Positions 49,335 through 58,321 of a stretch of 64,000 nt of DNA are shown here, one piece after another. This DNA is from Streptomyces sp. NBC_00258 (GTDB lineage Bacteria > Actinomycetota > Actinomycetes > Streptomycetales > Streptomycetaceae). The position numbers and the translations under genes were made by a program. The notes beneath the pieces are model-generated. The model searched no databases, was not told where the DNA came from, and saw nothing but the letters and a program-made list of their open reading frames with translations. Numbering within the stretch: position 1 is the stretch's first letter; each line of letters opens with the position of its first letter. The stretch covers positions 10,478,001 through 10,542,000 of the forward strand of contig NZ_CP108081.1 of assembly GCF_036182465.1 (NCBI RefSeq), written 5' to 3'.

Positions 49335-50303
49335 GTGAGTCGTACGGGATTCGTCCACCAGGCGCTTTGTTACGGCTCGGACGACGAGTTCCTCGAAGGA
49401 ACGCTCACCTTCGCCCGCGACGGCCTGGCGGACGGAGACACCGTCCTCGCCGTCGTCGCGTCCCACAACATCACCCTCCTCGACGAGGCGCTCGGCGATC
49501 GCTCCGACGAGGTCGAGTTCGTCGACGCGGACGACTGGTACGGCAGTCCGTCCCCCACCCTGGGCCGCTACAACGCCTACTGTGCCGCCCACGACACGGA
49601 CGGGACCGGCCGCCCGCGCAGGGTCCGGGTCATCGGCGAGCCCGTCTGGTCGGCCCGTTCGGCCTTCGAGGTCCGCGAGTGGATGCGCTACGAGTCCCTG
49701 CTCAACACCGCCTTCGCGGGCACCGGGCACTGGATCCTCTGCCCGTACGACACCCGCGACCTCCCTGCCGCTATCGTCCGCTCGGCGGTCCGCACCCATC
49801 CCGAACTCGCCCTCGGGCCAAGGGAGTCGGCGTACTGCAGCCGCTACGTCGACCCGGTCGACTTCTCCGCCGAGTGCGACACGGCACGGCTCCCGGCGCT
49901 CCCCGCGGGAAGTGAGGACGTTCCCTTCGCGCGCGGCCGGTCGGCGCACGTGCGGCGCGCACTCTCCGCGTACGCCCGTGGTCTGGGGGTGCCCGAGCAG
50001 CTGACGCACGACATGGTGACCGCGGTGCACGAGGCGGTCGTCAACTCCATGCGCCACGGCGGTGGTCAGGGCGTTCTGCGGCTGCGCAGCGACTCCGCCT
50101 ACGTGATCTGCGAGATCTCCGACACCGGCACGCCGACCGCGCCACCGCCCCCGCAGTTCCCGGGACATCTGCCACCCGACCCGCGCGCCGCGAGCGGCCA
50201 CGGGATGTGGGTGGTGAGGCAGTTGAGCGACCTGACCACTCAGACGCTTGATCCCGCGGGCTCCGTCGTACGCCTGTACTTCAGGAGGAGCGCCGTCCTG
50301 TGA
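49335..50303 (+). CDS. MEDS-HATPase anti-sigma regulatory kinase (RsbA/RsbW-like)
   Basis: 322 residues. A second MEDS domain (HQALCYGSDDEFLEGTLTFA, GEPVWSARSAFEVREWMRYE, WILCPYDTRDLP) is joined to a GHKL ATPase (VTAVHEAVVNSMRHGGGQGV with the N-box, ICEISDTGTP, SGHGMWVVRQLSD). Such kinases bind a sigma factor or phosphorylate a STAS partner. The STAS protein is encoded 26 bases upstream, so the two are likely coexpressed and both sense a small ligand through MEDS. GTG start preceded by GGGGGAGGGAGC. No sigma gene is adjacent. Confidence 0.85.
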   Translation: MSRTGFVHQALCYGSDDEFLEGTLTFARDGLADGDTVLAVVASHNITLLDEALGDRSDEVEFVDADDWYGSPSPTLGRYNAYCAAHDTDGTGRPRRVRVIGEPVWSARSAFEVREWMRYESLLNTAFAGTGHWILCPYDTRDLPAAIVRSAVRTHPELALGPRESAYCSRYVDPVDFSAECDTARLPALPAGSEDVPFARGRSAHVRRALSAYARGLGVPEQLTHDMVTAVHEAVVNSMRHGGGQGVLRLRSDSAYVICEISDTGTPTAPPPPQFPGHLPPDPRAASGHGMWVVRQLSDLTTQTLDPAGSVVRLYFRRSAVL

Positions 50304-50345
50304 CGGGCGCGGGACCGCCGGCCTGGGGCACGCTCGTCGGTGCCG

Positions 50346-50924
50346 TCAGGGTCGTGGGGCCGCCGGCAGTGTCGCGAGGCCGGCGCGCAGGAAGGCCATC
50401 GCCGCCTTGATGTCGGTCTCCTGGGGCCGGTGGCACACCTCGGCGACCACCGCTGCCGCCGCTGCCGCCGCCATGCGCGGGCCGAAGTCGTCGGGATCGG
50501 TGCCCTGTTCCTCGGCGAGGATTCGGGCGCCGTCCTGGATGACCTCCGCCAGACGGGCCCCGGCGACCGCGCGCAGCTGCGGATTGAGTTCGAGCATGTC
50601 GTCGGCGAGATCGTCCAGCTCGCCCCTGCTCGCGATCTCTTCGCGCAGCCAGTGCTCCAGCGCGTCCAGGATCGTCCAGCCCTCCTCCCGCCTGCGCAGC
50701 GCGCTGCCGAGCCGGACCGAGAAGGCGTCGAAATCCGACAGCGCCAGCTCCAGCTTGGACGGGAAATACAGCGTGACCGTACGGGGCGACACCTCCGCCG
50801 CCGCGGCGATGTCGGCGATCGTCGTGGCCTCGAACCCGCGGTCGGCGAACAGCTTGTAGGCGGCCCGGAGGATCGCCTCCCTGCGCCGCGCCTTGCTGCG
50901 TTCCCGTAGACCCTCACTCATCAT
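50346..50924 (-). CDS. TetR-family regulator
   Basis: 192 residues. The N-terminal helix-turn-helix (AILRAAYKLFADRGFEATTI, ADIAAAAEVSPRTVTLYFPS) is canonical TetR; the C-terminal ligand domain is helical. It is divergent from the MMPL transporter gene, with a perfect palindromic site between them, so it most likely represses that transporter and itself. The tandem ATGATG start is unresolved (50924 or 50921). Confidence 0.9.
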   Translation of the reverse strand: MMSEGLRERSKARRREAILRAAYKLFADRGFEATTIADIAAAAEVSPRTVTLYFPSKLELALSDFDAFSVRLGSALRRREEGWTILDALEHWLREEIASRGELDDLADDMLELNPQLRAVAGARLAEVIQDGARILAEEQGTDPDDFGPRMAAAAAAAVVAEVCHRPQETDIKAAMAFLRAGLATLPAAPRP

Positions 50925-50950
50925 GACCGCACTTTACCATCCATAGCTAA

Positions 50951-50968
50951 TTTACAGCTGACTGTAAA
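50951..50968. promoter_or_regulatory. TetR operator
   Basis: A perfect dyad TTTACAG-CTGA-CTGTAAA, 18 bases, AT-rich against its surroundings, between the tetR and MMPL genes. It overlaps a possible -35 (TTTACA) of the MMPL promoter whose -10 would be TAGGGT at 50976-50981 (19-base spacer). Confidence 0.75.
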
Positions 50969-51039
50969 AATGCGTTAGGGTGTAGCAATGCCGCGGTCCG
51001 ATCGGGGACCTGCGTCGCGGACGAGGGAAGGAACACGGC

Positions 51040-53307
51040 ATGGCGTCACGCCTGTACACCTGGGGGCAATGGGCGGTCCGCCGCCGTGGCCGGGTCATAG
51101 CCGTCTGGCTGCTGCTGCTCGCCGTGGTCGGCGGCCTCGGGGTCACCCTGCACGGCAAGGTGAGCAACGAGTTCTCCGTGCCGGGCATCGAGTCCCAGAA
51201 GGCGCAGGACCTGCTGGAGGAGAAGTTCCCGACAGCCGCGGGCGGGGTGGCCCGCGTGGTGTTCGCCGCTCCCGAGGACGGCAAGCTCACCGAGCCCAAG
51301 GCCGAGTCGGCCGTCGCCGCGAGCCTCAAGAAGGCCGCCGATGTGCCGGGAGTCGTGAACGTCTCCGATCCGGCCGGGTCCGGCACCGTCTCCGAGAACC
51401 GGCGGATCGGCTACGCGGACGTCCTGTTCCGTCAGTCGGCCGACGAAGTGCCCGAGACGTCGAAGGACGCCCTGTCGGAGGCGATGGCCCAGGCCCGGGA
51501 CGCCGGTCTCGAGGTCGAGTTCGGCGGATCGGCCATGCAGCCGAAGACCGAGGTCGGCGGGCCCGCGGAGATCGTGGGCGTGATGATCGCCTTCGCCGTC
51601 CTGGCCCTCGCCCTCGGCTCACTGGTCGCGGCCGGACTTCCGCTGCTGACCGCCGTCGTGGGGGTGGCGATCGGCGTGCTCGGCGTCCAGTTCGTCTCCA
51701 GCTTCGTGGAGATGACCAGCACCGCCACCGTGCTCGCCCTCATGATCGGCCTCGCGGTCGGCATCGACTACGCCCTGTTCATCCTCTCCCGCCATCGTGA
51801 GCAGCTCGCCGATCCGGACACGGACGTCGAGGACTCGATCGCACGGGCCGTGGCCACCGCGGGCAGCGCGGTCGTCTTCGCCGGAGCGACCGTGATCATC
51901 GCGCTGGCCGCGCTGGCGGTCACCGGCATCCCGTTCCTCACGATCATGGGGCTGGCCGCCGCCGTGACGGTACTGCTTGCCGTGCTCATCGCCATCACTC
52001 TGGTCCCTGCCGTACTGGGTCTGTTCGGCGAGCGGCTGCGCCCGCGTGCCCGCCGCACGGAGCGCACCGAGCGCACCAAGCGGACCCCCGGATCCTGGGG
52101 TCTGGCCTGGGCCCGCGTCGTCACCCGCAAGCCGCTGATCGTGCTCCTCGTGGGCGTGATCGGGATGCTCGCACTCGCCCTGCCCGCCCGCGATCTGCGC
52201 CTTGGGCTGCCCAGCTACGCCTCACAGCCGGCCGACAGCACCCAGCACAAGAGCTACGACCTGCTGAGCGAGGGCTTCGGGCCCGGCTTCAACGCCACCC
52301 TCACCGCCGTTGTCGACACCGGCGGCATACCCGCCGCCGAGCGCACGGCGACGGTGGCGGACCTGCGTACGACCCTGGCCCGCGAGCCCGGCGTCGCCGC
52401 CGTCGCCTCGCCCGTGACCAACCCCGACTCCACCCTCGCCGTCGTCGCGGTCGTCCCCAGGACCGGCCCGGACGCCCAGGCGACGACCGATCTGGTGCAC
52501 CGGCTGCGGGACAACGCGCCCGGCATCGCCCAGGCGGGCGGCACCCTCTACATAGCGGGCGCCACCGCCGCGGCCATCGATGTCGCGGGGAAACTCTCCG
52601 ACGCCCTGCCCCTGTTCATCGCCATCATCGTGATCCTGGCGCTGATCCTGCTGACCGTCGCCTTCCGTTCGCTGCTGGTCCCGGTCAAGGCCGCCCTCGG
52701 ATTCCTGCTGTCGGTCGCCGCGGCCCTGGGCGCCACCGTGTGGGTCTTCCAGAACGGCCATCTGAACGGCGTCCTCGACATCCCGTCGGCAGGACCGGTC
52801 ACCAGCTTCCTGCCCGTGCTCCTGATCGGTGTCCTCTTCGGGCTGGCCATGGACTACGAGGTCTTCCTCGTCAGCCGCATGCGCGAGCACTACGAGCACA
52901 CGGGCAGTGCGTCCGAGGCCATCACCCACGGATTGGCGCGCAGCGGCCGGGTGGTCAGTGCCGCCGCGCTGATCATGGTCGCGGTGTTCGGCGGCTTCGT
53001 CTTCAACCACGACCCGATCATCAAGTCCATCGGCTTCGCGCTCGCGTTCGGTGTCTTCATCGACGCCTTCGTGGTCCGTATGACCCTCGTCCCGGCCGCC
53101 ATGGCCCTGCTCGGCCGCCGCGCCTGGGGCCTGCCCGGCTGGCTCGACCGCATTACCCCCGACGTCGACATCGAGGGCGCCAAACTCCCACAGCGCGCTA
53201 CGCCGACGCGGGACGGTGAAGCCCATCAGGATCGCGAAGGCCACGAGGACCGCGAGGGCGGGGCCGACGGCGAACACCGTGAGGAGCGCGAGGCCGCCGT
53301 GCGCTGA
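51040..53307 (+). CDS. MMPL/RND-superfamily transporter
   Basis: 755 residues with two repeats of one plus five membrane helices and large outer loops. Motifs: GLAVGIDYALFILSRHRE and GLAMDYEVFLVSRMREHY, the paired proton-relay helices with Asp/Tyr. The family exports lipids, drugs or siderophores. It is probably repressed by the divergent TetR. The last 40 residues (QDREGHEDREGGADGEHREE) are highly charged and atypical, and lie antisense to a fragment that reads like a different membrane protein. GGAAGGAAC precedes the ATG. Confidence 0.9.
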   Translation: MASRLYTWGQWAVRRRGRVIAVWLLLLAVVGGLGVTLHGKVSNEFSVPGIESQKAQDLLEEKFPTAAGGVARVVFAAPEDGKLTEPKAESAVAASLKKAADVPGVVNVSDPAGSGTVSENRRIGYADVLFRQSADEVPETSKDALSEAMAQARDAGLEVEFGGSAMQPKTEVGGPAEIVGVMIAFAVLALALGSLVAAGLPLLTAVVGVAIGVLGVQFVSSFVEMTSTATVLALMIGLAVGIDYALFILSRHREQLADPDTDVEDSIARAVATAGSAVVFAGATVIIALAALAVTGIPFLTIMGLAAAVTVLLAVLIAITLVPAVLGLFGERLRPRARRTERTERTKRTPGSWGLAWARVVTRKPLIVLLVGVIGMLALALPARDLRLGLPSYASQPADSTQHKSYDLLSEGFGPGFNATLTAVVDTGGIPAAERTATVADLRTTLAREPGVAAVASPVTNPDSTLAVVAVVPRTGPDAQATTDLVHRLRDNAPGIAQAGGTLYIAGATAAAIDVAGKLSDALPLFIAIIVILALILLTVAFRSLLVPVKAALGFLLSVAAALGATVWVFQNGHLNGVLDIPSAGPVTSFLPVLLIGVLFGLAMDYEVFLVSRMREHYEHTGSASEAITHGLARSGRVVSAAALIMVAVFGGFVFNHDPIIKSIGFALAFGVFIDAFVVRMTLVPAAMALLGRRAWGLPGWLDRITPDVDIEGAKLPQRATPTRDGEAHQDREGHEDREGGADGEHREEREAAVR

Positions 53308-53345
53308 GCCGAAGGCAGTTGGGACAATCGGCCGCGCCCGCCCAG
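53200..53345 (-). pseudogene. Transporter-like fragment antisense to the MMPL 3' end
   Basis: On the minus strand one frame reads IVPTAFGSAHGGLALLTV then FAVGPALAVLVAFAILMGF, a Gly/Ala-rich amphipathic-then-membrane stretch that looks like the last helix of a major-facilitator-type transporter, and then loses similarity. It coincides with the abnormal charged tail of the MMPL protein. It is probably a gene remnant left by rearrangement. No start codon or full gene is present. Confidence 0.3.
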
Positions 53346-53415
53346 GCGCCGAGGCGTGATGTACGCCCGGCTCCGAGGCGGGCGCGTCGCCGCAGAGCCC
53401 AGTCTCGCCCTGCCT

Positions 53416-54570
53416 TCAAAGGGCGGTGTAGAGGGCGTCGATGAGTGCCATCTTCCGTGGGTCGTCGGCGATGTGCGGGCCCATGCGGTTCATGACATAG
53501 CCCAGCGAGACGCCCGTCTCCGGGTCGGCGAGACCGCAGGAACCGCCGAAGCCGTCATGTCCGAAGGCCCTCGGATTCGGGCCGTACGAGCGGCCTGGGC
53601 CGCTGAGCCAGAGGCCCAGGCCGATCTCCGTCTCGCTCTCGAAGCCGGCCCCGAGGACCAGGTCACGGCACGCGCCCTGTCCCTCACGGACCCGCTCGGC
53701 GGCCTCCGCGGAGAGGACGTGCTGTGAGCCGTACGACCCCCGCCCGGCGAAGATCCCGTACAGCGCGGCAACCGCGCGGGCCGTGCCGTGTCCGTTGGCG
53801 GCCGGGATCTCCGCAGCCCGCCACGCCGCCGTGTTGGCCTCGGCGGCGCCCATCAGGGGATTGGCCAGGGCGGCCAGTGCCACCGGCGTCAACTGGCTGA
53901 AGATCGCGGCCTGTTCACTGGAGGAGGCGGCCGGAGGATGCACCAGCTCGGCCGCGCGCCCGGCCTTCTTCTCCGGCAGCCCGATGGTGAAGTCGATGCC
54001 GAGCGGCCCGGTCACCTCCCGCTCCAGGAAGGCGCCCGGCAGCAACCCCGTGACGCGTCGCACCACTTCACCGACCAGGAAGCCATACGTGAAGGCGTGG
54101 TAGCCCGAGGCCGTCCCCGGCTCCCACCAGGGCTCCGTCGCCGCGAGCCGCTTCGTGGTCAGCTCCCAGTCGAAGGCCTGCTCCAGCGAGTGCGGTTCGC
54201 GCAGCCCGGCCAGCCCCGCCCGGTGCGACAGCAGATGCCGTACGAGCACCGCCTCCTTGCCCGCCGCGGCGAACTCCGGCCAGTACGTGGCCACAGGCGC
54301 GTCCAGGTCGAGCAGCCCGCGGTCGGCCAGGATGTGCGCGCACAGTGCTGTCGGTCCCTTCGTGGTCGACCACACGTTGACCAGCGTGTCCCGCTCCCAC
54401 GCGCGTGTCCGGGCCGCGTCCGCCCAGCCGCCCCACAGGTCGACCATGGTCTCGCCGTCCACCGTGACGGCCACGGCCGCGCCCAGTTCGTCGCGCTCCC
54501 GGAAGTTCTCCTCGAACGCGGCCCGCACCGCCTCGAAGCGCGTCTCGCACCGACCCTGAACCTGGGACAT
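53416..54570 (-). CDS. Beta-lactamase-fold serine hydrolase (class C/esterase type)
   Basis: 384 residues, no signal peptide. SxxK is Ser68-Lys71 in NVWSTTKGPTALC, the tyrosine motif is in ASGYHAFTYGFLVGEV (Y-x-x, not Y-x-N), and the third motif is AFGHDGFGGSCGLADPE (HxG type). This is the EstB/carboxylesterase type rather than a true beta-lactamase. ATG 54570 with GGAGGAGCC upstream. A CCGAC-TG-GTCGG dyad lies about 65 bases upstream. Convergent with the MMPL gene. Confidence 0.88.
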   Translation of the reverse strand: MSQVQGRCETRFEAVRAAFEENFRERDELGAAVAVTVDGETMVDLWGGWADAARTRAWERDTLVNVWSTTKGPTALCAHILADRGLLDLDAPVATYWPEFAAAGKEAVLVRHLLSHRAGLAGLREPHSLEQAFDWELTTKRLAATEPWWEPGTASGYHAFTYGFLVGEVVRRVTGLLPGAFLEREVTGPLGIDFTIGLPEKKAGRAAELVHPPAASSSEQAAIFSQLTPVALAALANPLMGAAEANTAAWRAAEIPAANGHGTARAVAALYGIFAGRGSYGSQHVLSAEAAERVREGQGACRDLVLGAGFESETEIGLGLWLSGPGRSYGPNPRAFGHDGFGGSCGLADPETGVSLGYVMNRMGPHIADDPRKMALIDALYTAL

Positions 54571-54633
54571 GGCTCCTCCGTCGTCCGCCGGGAACGCCGG
54601 GGTGCACGAGTACACCCCGGCCACCTGAACATA

Positions 54634-54645
54634 CCGACTGGTCGG
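54634..54645. promoter_or_regulatory. TetR-like dyad upstream of serine hydrolase
   Basis: CCGAC-TG-GTCGG within ATACCGACTGGTCGGAC. TetR-family sites of the form ACCGACnnGTCGGT are common in actinobacteria. No linked regulator; the adjacent TetR gene is 3.7 kb away with a different operator. Confidence 0.4.
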
Positions 54646-54801
54646 ACCGGCCGGAAGGGTCTGGGCAACTCGCGCCCTTCAGGAGCGTGGGGCTGTTTCG
54701 ATGTGCGGCTCCGCCGCGAGAGCGCGACCAGCCACAGCCGGTCCGCAGCCCTCCAACAGCCCGACACCCCTCTTCCCCTCCCCGAGGGGAGCCGGGGGCG
54801 T

Positions 54802-55206
54802 TCAGCCGAGAAACAGCGACCCCGCCGGCTCCTGATGCCCCGGCACGGAGTGCCAGTAGTCCCGCGCCTCCACGGCGAATCCCTCCGCGTCGAAGCGCAC
54901 AAAGACACACCCGGCCAGCGTCGAGGCGCCCTCACCCTCCTCGGCGAGGACCCTGAACTCGGCGACAGCCACACCGTGTTCGCCGATCACAGGCGCCCCG
55001 AACCGCACATCGACAACCCGCTCGTCGGCGAACGACCAGCGAAGATACGCGGCGAGTTCGTCCCGCCCGCGATGCGGCTCGCGGAACGGCATCGACCGGT
55101 GGACGCACCCCTCGGCGTACAGGGCCAGCAGCGCGTCCACATCGTGCTCCGCCCAGGCCCGCTCCCACACCCGGACGAACCGCTCGGCCGCCTCGCGCGT
55201 CTCCAC
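54802..55206 (-). CDS. SnoaL-like small protein
   Basis: 134 residues, NTF2-like fold: AAERFVRVWERAWAEHDVDA, LLALYAEGCVHRSMPF, GRDELAAYLRWSFADERVVD and GCVFVRFDAEGFAVEARDYW. It is likely a dimeric binding or isomerase scaffold of unknown substrate. The only reasonable start is GTG 55206, which lies just after a GGAGGA run and 10 bases beyond the CE7 esterase stop; the longer open frame overlaps that gene. Probably cotranscribed with the esterase. Confidence 0.7.
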   Translation of the reverse strand: METREAAERFVRVWERAWAEHDVDALLALYAEGCVHRSMPFREPHRGRDELAAYLRWSFADERVVDVRFGAPVIGEHGVAVAEFRVLAEEGEGASTLAGCVFVRFDAEGFAVEARDYWHSVPGHQEPAGSLFLG

Positions 55207-55216
55207 TCCTCCCGCC

Positions 55217-56185
55217 TCAGAAGCGCTGGGGCAGCCAGGCCAGCTTGACCGCCTCCTGGAACGGGCCGCCGCCCTCGTGGTCGTTGAAGTCGTACACCTC
55301 GATCGCCTTGTCGTCGTGCCCCCACGCGTTGAAGGCCGCGAAGACCGTCGACGGCGGGCAGGTCTGGTCCTCCAGCGCCGCCGAGAACAGGGCGGGCGCC
55401 CGGCCGCGCGCGGCGAAGTGGACACCGTCGAAGTAGGAGAGCGTGCGCAGGACCTGCTCGGTGCGGCCGCGGTGCGTCTTGAGGTAGTTGCCGACCTCCC
55501 GGTACGGGTCGCGGTCCGTGAGCGTCGTCGCGCGCGGGTAGTCGCACAGGAACGGCACGTCCGGCGCGACCGCCGAGAGGTCCGGCACCAGTCCGCCCAC
55601 CGCGATGGAGATGCCGCCGCCCTGGCTCGAACCGACCACCGCGACGCGCTCGGAGTCGACGAACTCGTGCGAGCGTGCGGCCTCCACGGCCCGTACCCCG
55701 TCGGTGAACACCCGTCGGTAGTAGTAGTTCTCGGGAGCGTCGATGCCCCGCGTCATGAACCCGGGATACGCGGGCGCGCTGCCCACCGGGTCCGGCGTGT
55801 CACCGCCGCCGCCCCACGCGCCGCCCTGCCCCCGCGTGTCCATCACGAAGTGCGCGAAGCCCGCCGACGCCCACAGCAGATGCGTGTGCGAAAGGCCGCG
55901 TCCGCCGCCGTAGCCGATGTACTCGACGACCGTCGGCAACGGCGTGTTCGCCCAGGCAGGAAGCGTCAGCCAGCCCTTCACCGGGTGACCGCCGAACCCG
56001 GCGAACGTGACGTCGAAGACCTTCACGTTCTTCAGATGGGCCTCGACGGGTTCGAAGCGGGCGTCCAGACCGTGCTCGCGCGCCTCCTGCAGCGTCTTGC
56101 CCCAGAAGGCGTCGAAGTCCTCGGGCTCGACGGACGCGCTGCGATAGTTCCGGAGCTGATCGAGAGGAAGGTCGAACAAGGCCAT
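55217..56185 (-). CDS. CE7 acetyl-xylan esterase / cephalosporin-C deacetylase
   Basis: 322 residues, the standard CE7 length, cytosolic. Nucleophile Ser187 in VAVVGSSQGGGISI; Asp in SAALEDQTCPPSTVF and His in YDFNDHEGGG complete the triad. The RGQGGAWGGGGDTPD stretch is the family's substrate loop. CE7 enzymes remove acetyl groups from short xylo-oligosaccharides and cephalosporin C. ATG 56185. It is followed by the SnoaL-like gene, and divergent from an amidohydrolase. Confidence 0.92.
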   Translation of the reverse strand: MALFDLPLDQLRNYRSASVEPEDFDAFWGKTLQEAREHGLDARFEPVEAHLKNVKVFDVTFAGFGGHPVKGWLTLPAWANTPLPTVVEYIGYGGGRGLSHTHLLWASAGFAHFVMDTRGQGGAWGGGGDTPDPVGSAPAYPGFMTRGIDAPENYYYRRVFTDGVRAVEAARSHEFVDSERVAVVGSSQGGGISIAVGGLVPDLSAVAPDVPFLCDYPRATTLTDRDPYREVGNYLKTHRGRTEQVLRTLSYFDGVHFAARGRAPALFSAALEDQTCPPSTVFAAFNAWGHDDKAIEVYDFNDHEGGGPFQEAVKLAWLPQRF

Positions 56186-56297
56186 GGAAGACCGCCTTTG
56201 CTACGAATAAGGGTGCGGATGATCACACCGTACGGGGGTGGCCGGAGGGCCGCCAGACCTCCTCCGCGGGCCGGCCCGTCCTGGCTACGATGCCGCC

Positions 56298-57656
56298 ATG
56301 CCGCCTGCCGTGGACCTGCTGGTCAAGGACGCCGAACTGCTGGTAGTGGACGGGGAACGGGAGATCGCGGGCGGCTGGGTGGCCGTCGCGGACGGCCGGG
56401 TCGCCGCCGTCGGCGGTCCCGGGGCCGAACCGGAGGCCCGCTCGGAGCTGTCCGCGGCCGGCCGGATCGTCACCCCCGGACTGATCAACACGCACCACCA
56501 CATCTACCAGAACCTCACCCGCTCCTACGCGCCCGCGGTGAACGGCTCCCTCTTCGACTGGCTCACCACGCTGTACCCGCTGTGGGCCGCGCTCGACGAG
56601 GAGGCGGTCTACGTGTCGGCGTACGTCGGCATGGCCGAACTGCTGATGGGCGGCTGCACGACCTCGTCCGACCACCTCTACGTCCATCCGCGCCCGCGCC
56701 TCGTGGACGCCGAGATCCGCGCCGCGCGGGACATCGGGTTCCGCTTCCACGCCACCCGCGGCTCGATGACCCGGTCCGTGGAGGACGGGGGACTGCCGCC
56801 GAGGAGCGTCACACAGACCGAGGACGAGGTCCTCGCCGACAGCGAGCGGCTGATCAAGGCCCACCACGATCCGCAACCGGGCGCGCTCGTCCGGGTTGCG
56901 CTCGCCCCCTGCTCGCCGTTCTCGGTCACCAAGGAACTGATGACTGCGACCGCGGAACTCGCCGAACGGTACGACGTACGACTGCACACGCATCTCGCCG
57001 AGGACCGCGACGAGGACACGTACTGCCTGGAGACGTACGGCTGCCGGCCCGTCGAGTACTTCGAGGACACGGGCTGGCTGAGCGACCGCAGCTGGGTCGC
57101 GCACTGCATCCACCCGAACGACGCCGAACTGCGGCGCCTCGCCGGGGCCGGGGTCGGGGTGGCGCACTGCCCCAGCTCCAACATGCTCATCGGCGGCGGC
57201 ACCGCCCGCGTGCGGGAGATGCGCGAGCTGGGTCTGCCGGTCGGCATCGGCTGCGACGGCTCCGCCTCCACGGACCACGCCTCACTGTGGATGGAGACCC
57301 GCGGCGCCCTCCTGCTCGGCCGCTATCGGGGCGGGCCCGGCGCGATGACCGCCCGTGACGCCCTCGACATCGCGACCCGCGGCTCCGCCCAATGCCTGGG
57401 CCGAGCCGACGAGTTGGGGCATCTGAGGCCGGGCGCCTGCGCCGACCTCGTCGTCTGGGACCTGCACGAGGTCGCGCTCGCGGGCGCGCTGAGCGACCCC
57501 GTCGAGGCCTGGCTGCGCTGCGGGCCCGGCCGCGCCTGGACCACGGTGGTCGGCGGCCGTGTACTCGTCGACCGGGGCGAGCCGGTGCTGCCCGGGCTGC
57601 GTGACGCGCTGCGGGAGCACGGGCGCATGGCGCGGAGCATGCAGCGACTGGCCTGA
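56298..57656 (+). CDS. 8-oxoguanine deaminase-like amidohydrolase
   Basis: 452 residues. Metal-dependent amidohydrolase barrel: H66 and H68 in LINTHHHIYQNLTR, later His in RLHTHLAEDRDED and AHCIHPNDAEL, and the metal Asp in GIGCDGSASTDHASL. This is the AtzB/8-oxoguanine-deaminase group that deaminates purine-like rings, though other substrates are possible. A -10-like TACGAT at 56285-56290 is just upstream and the ATG has no ribosome-binding site, so a leaderless message is likely. An ATG nine bases earlier is in frame too. Confidence 0.85.
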   Translation: MPPAVDLLVKDAELLVVDGEREIAGGWVAVADGRVAAVGGPGAEPEARSELSAAGRIVTPGLINTHHHIYQNLTRSYAPAVNGSLFDWLTTLYPLWAALDEEAVYVSAYVGMAELLMGGCTTSSDHLYVHPRPRLVDAEIRAARDIGFRFHATRGSMTRSVEDGGLPPRSVTQTEDEVLADSERLIKAHHDPQPGALVRVALAPCSPFSVTKELMTATAELAERYDVRLHTHLAEDRDEDTYCLETYGCRPVEYFEDTGWLSDRSWVAHCIHPNDAELRRLAGAGVGVAHCPSSNMLIGGGTARVREMRELGLPVGIGCDGSASTDHASLWMETRGALLLGRYRGGPGAMTARDALDIATRGSAQCLGRADELGHLRPGACADLVVWDLHEVALAGALSDPVEAWLRCGPGRAWTTVVGGRVLVDRGEPVLPGLRDALREHGRMARSMQRLA

Positions 57657-57736
57657 CGCCTCCCGACCACCCGGCGCCACCCACTGACCACGGCCACTGA
57701 CCACGGCTCACGGAGCACCGGCGCGCGCGGATCCGC

Positions 57737-58321
57737 TCAGGTGCAGTGACGCCGCCACTCGGGCCCGGTGTACGCCCACTCCTGTTCCCACTCGGCGAGG
57801 CGATGGCGCGTGGCGACCCGTCGTACGACGGCGTAAGCGGCCACGACGCCGCCCGCGAACAGGCCCGCGGCGCAGGCGCCCACCGACAGCGTGTGCTGCC
57901 ACACGGCGGTGCCGTCCGCGGGGGCGGGGACTACCCGGCCCCGGTCGTCCAGCCAGATGTACGCGCGGTCGCCGCTCCGGGTACCGGCGGGCACCCGGGC
58001 CTTGTCCGTACGCGGCGGCTCGCCCGGCTCGGCCCAGCGGACGGTCACCCGGTAGGTCGGCTGCCGTTCGCCCTCGGAGGTGGGCACCGCGGCGGGCGCG
58101 TGCTCGGTGACCTCGGCGGGGATCCGGTGACGTTCGGCGCGCTGCTCCTCGGCCGTGACCCGCGCTCCGTCGTACGCCCACCAGCCCGCGGCGATCCCGG
58201 CCAGCGGGCCGCCGACGCACAGCAGGACCGCGACGCACAGCGCGGTCCACGCCTCCACCACGTCCGAGCGGCGCCGCAGCGGATTGCGCCGCCACCGCCA
58301 GCCCCGCATCCGCGTCCGCAT
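57737..58321 (-). CDS. Rv1733c-like membrane protein
   Basis: 194 residues. Two membrane helices frame the protein (VVEAWTALCVAVLLCVGGPL and LSVGACAAGLFAGGVVAAYA) with a large loop between containing YRVTVRWAEPGEPPRT and GDRAYIWLDDRGRVVPAPAD. The arrangement matches the actinobacterial Rv1733c family, of unknown function and induced by dormancy signals in Mycobacterium. Arg-rich N-terminus. ATG 58321 behind GGAGGCCGGGAG. Divergent from a universal stress protein gene. Confidence 0.8.
   Translation of the reverse strand: MRTRMRGWRWRRNPLRRRSDVVEAWTALCVAVLLCVGGPLAGIAAGWWAYDGARVTAEEQRAERHRIPAEVTEHAPAAVPTSEGERQPTYRVTVRWAEPGEPPRTDKARVPAGTRSGDRAYIWLDDRGRVVPAPADGTAVWQHTLSVGACAAGLFAGGVVAAYAVVRRVATRHRLAEWEQEWAYTGPEWRRHCT

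Noticed and set aside
50988..51039. ATG at 50988 as an earlier start or leaderless small gene at the MMPL promoter
   Set aside because: Its frame is different from MMPL and becomes an Arg/Gly-rich shadow of the transporter gene; the MMPL ATG at 51040 has a good site.
57656..57715. Two copies of CCACTGACCACGG as a possible repeat array
   Set aside because: Only two short copies at the end of a gene; not enough to call a functional repeat.
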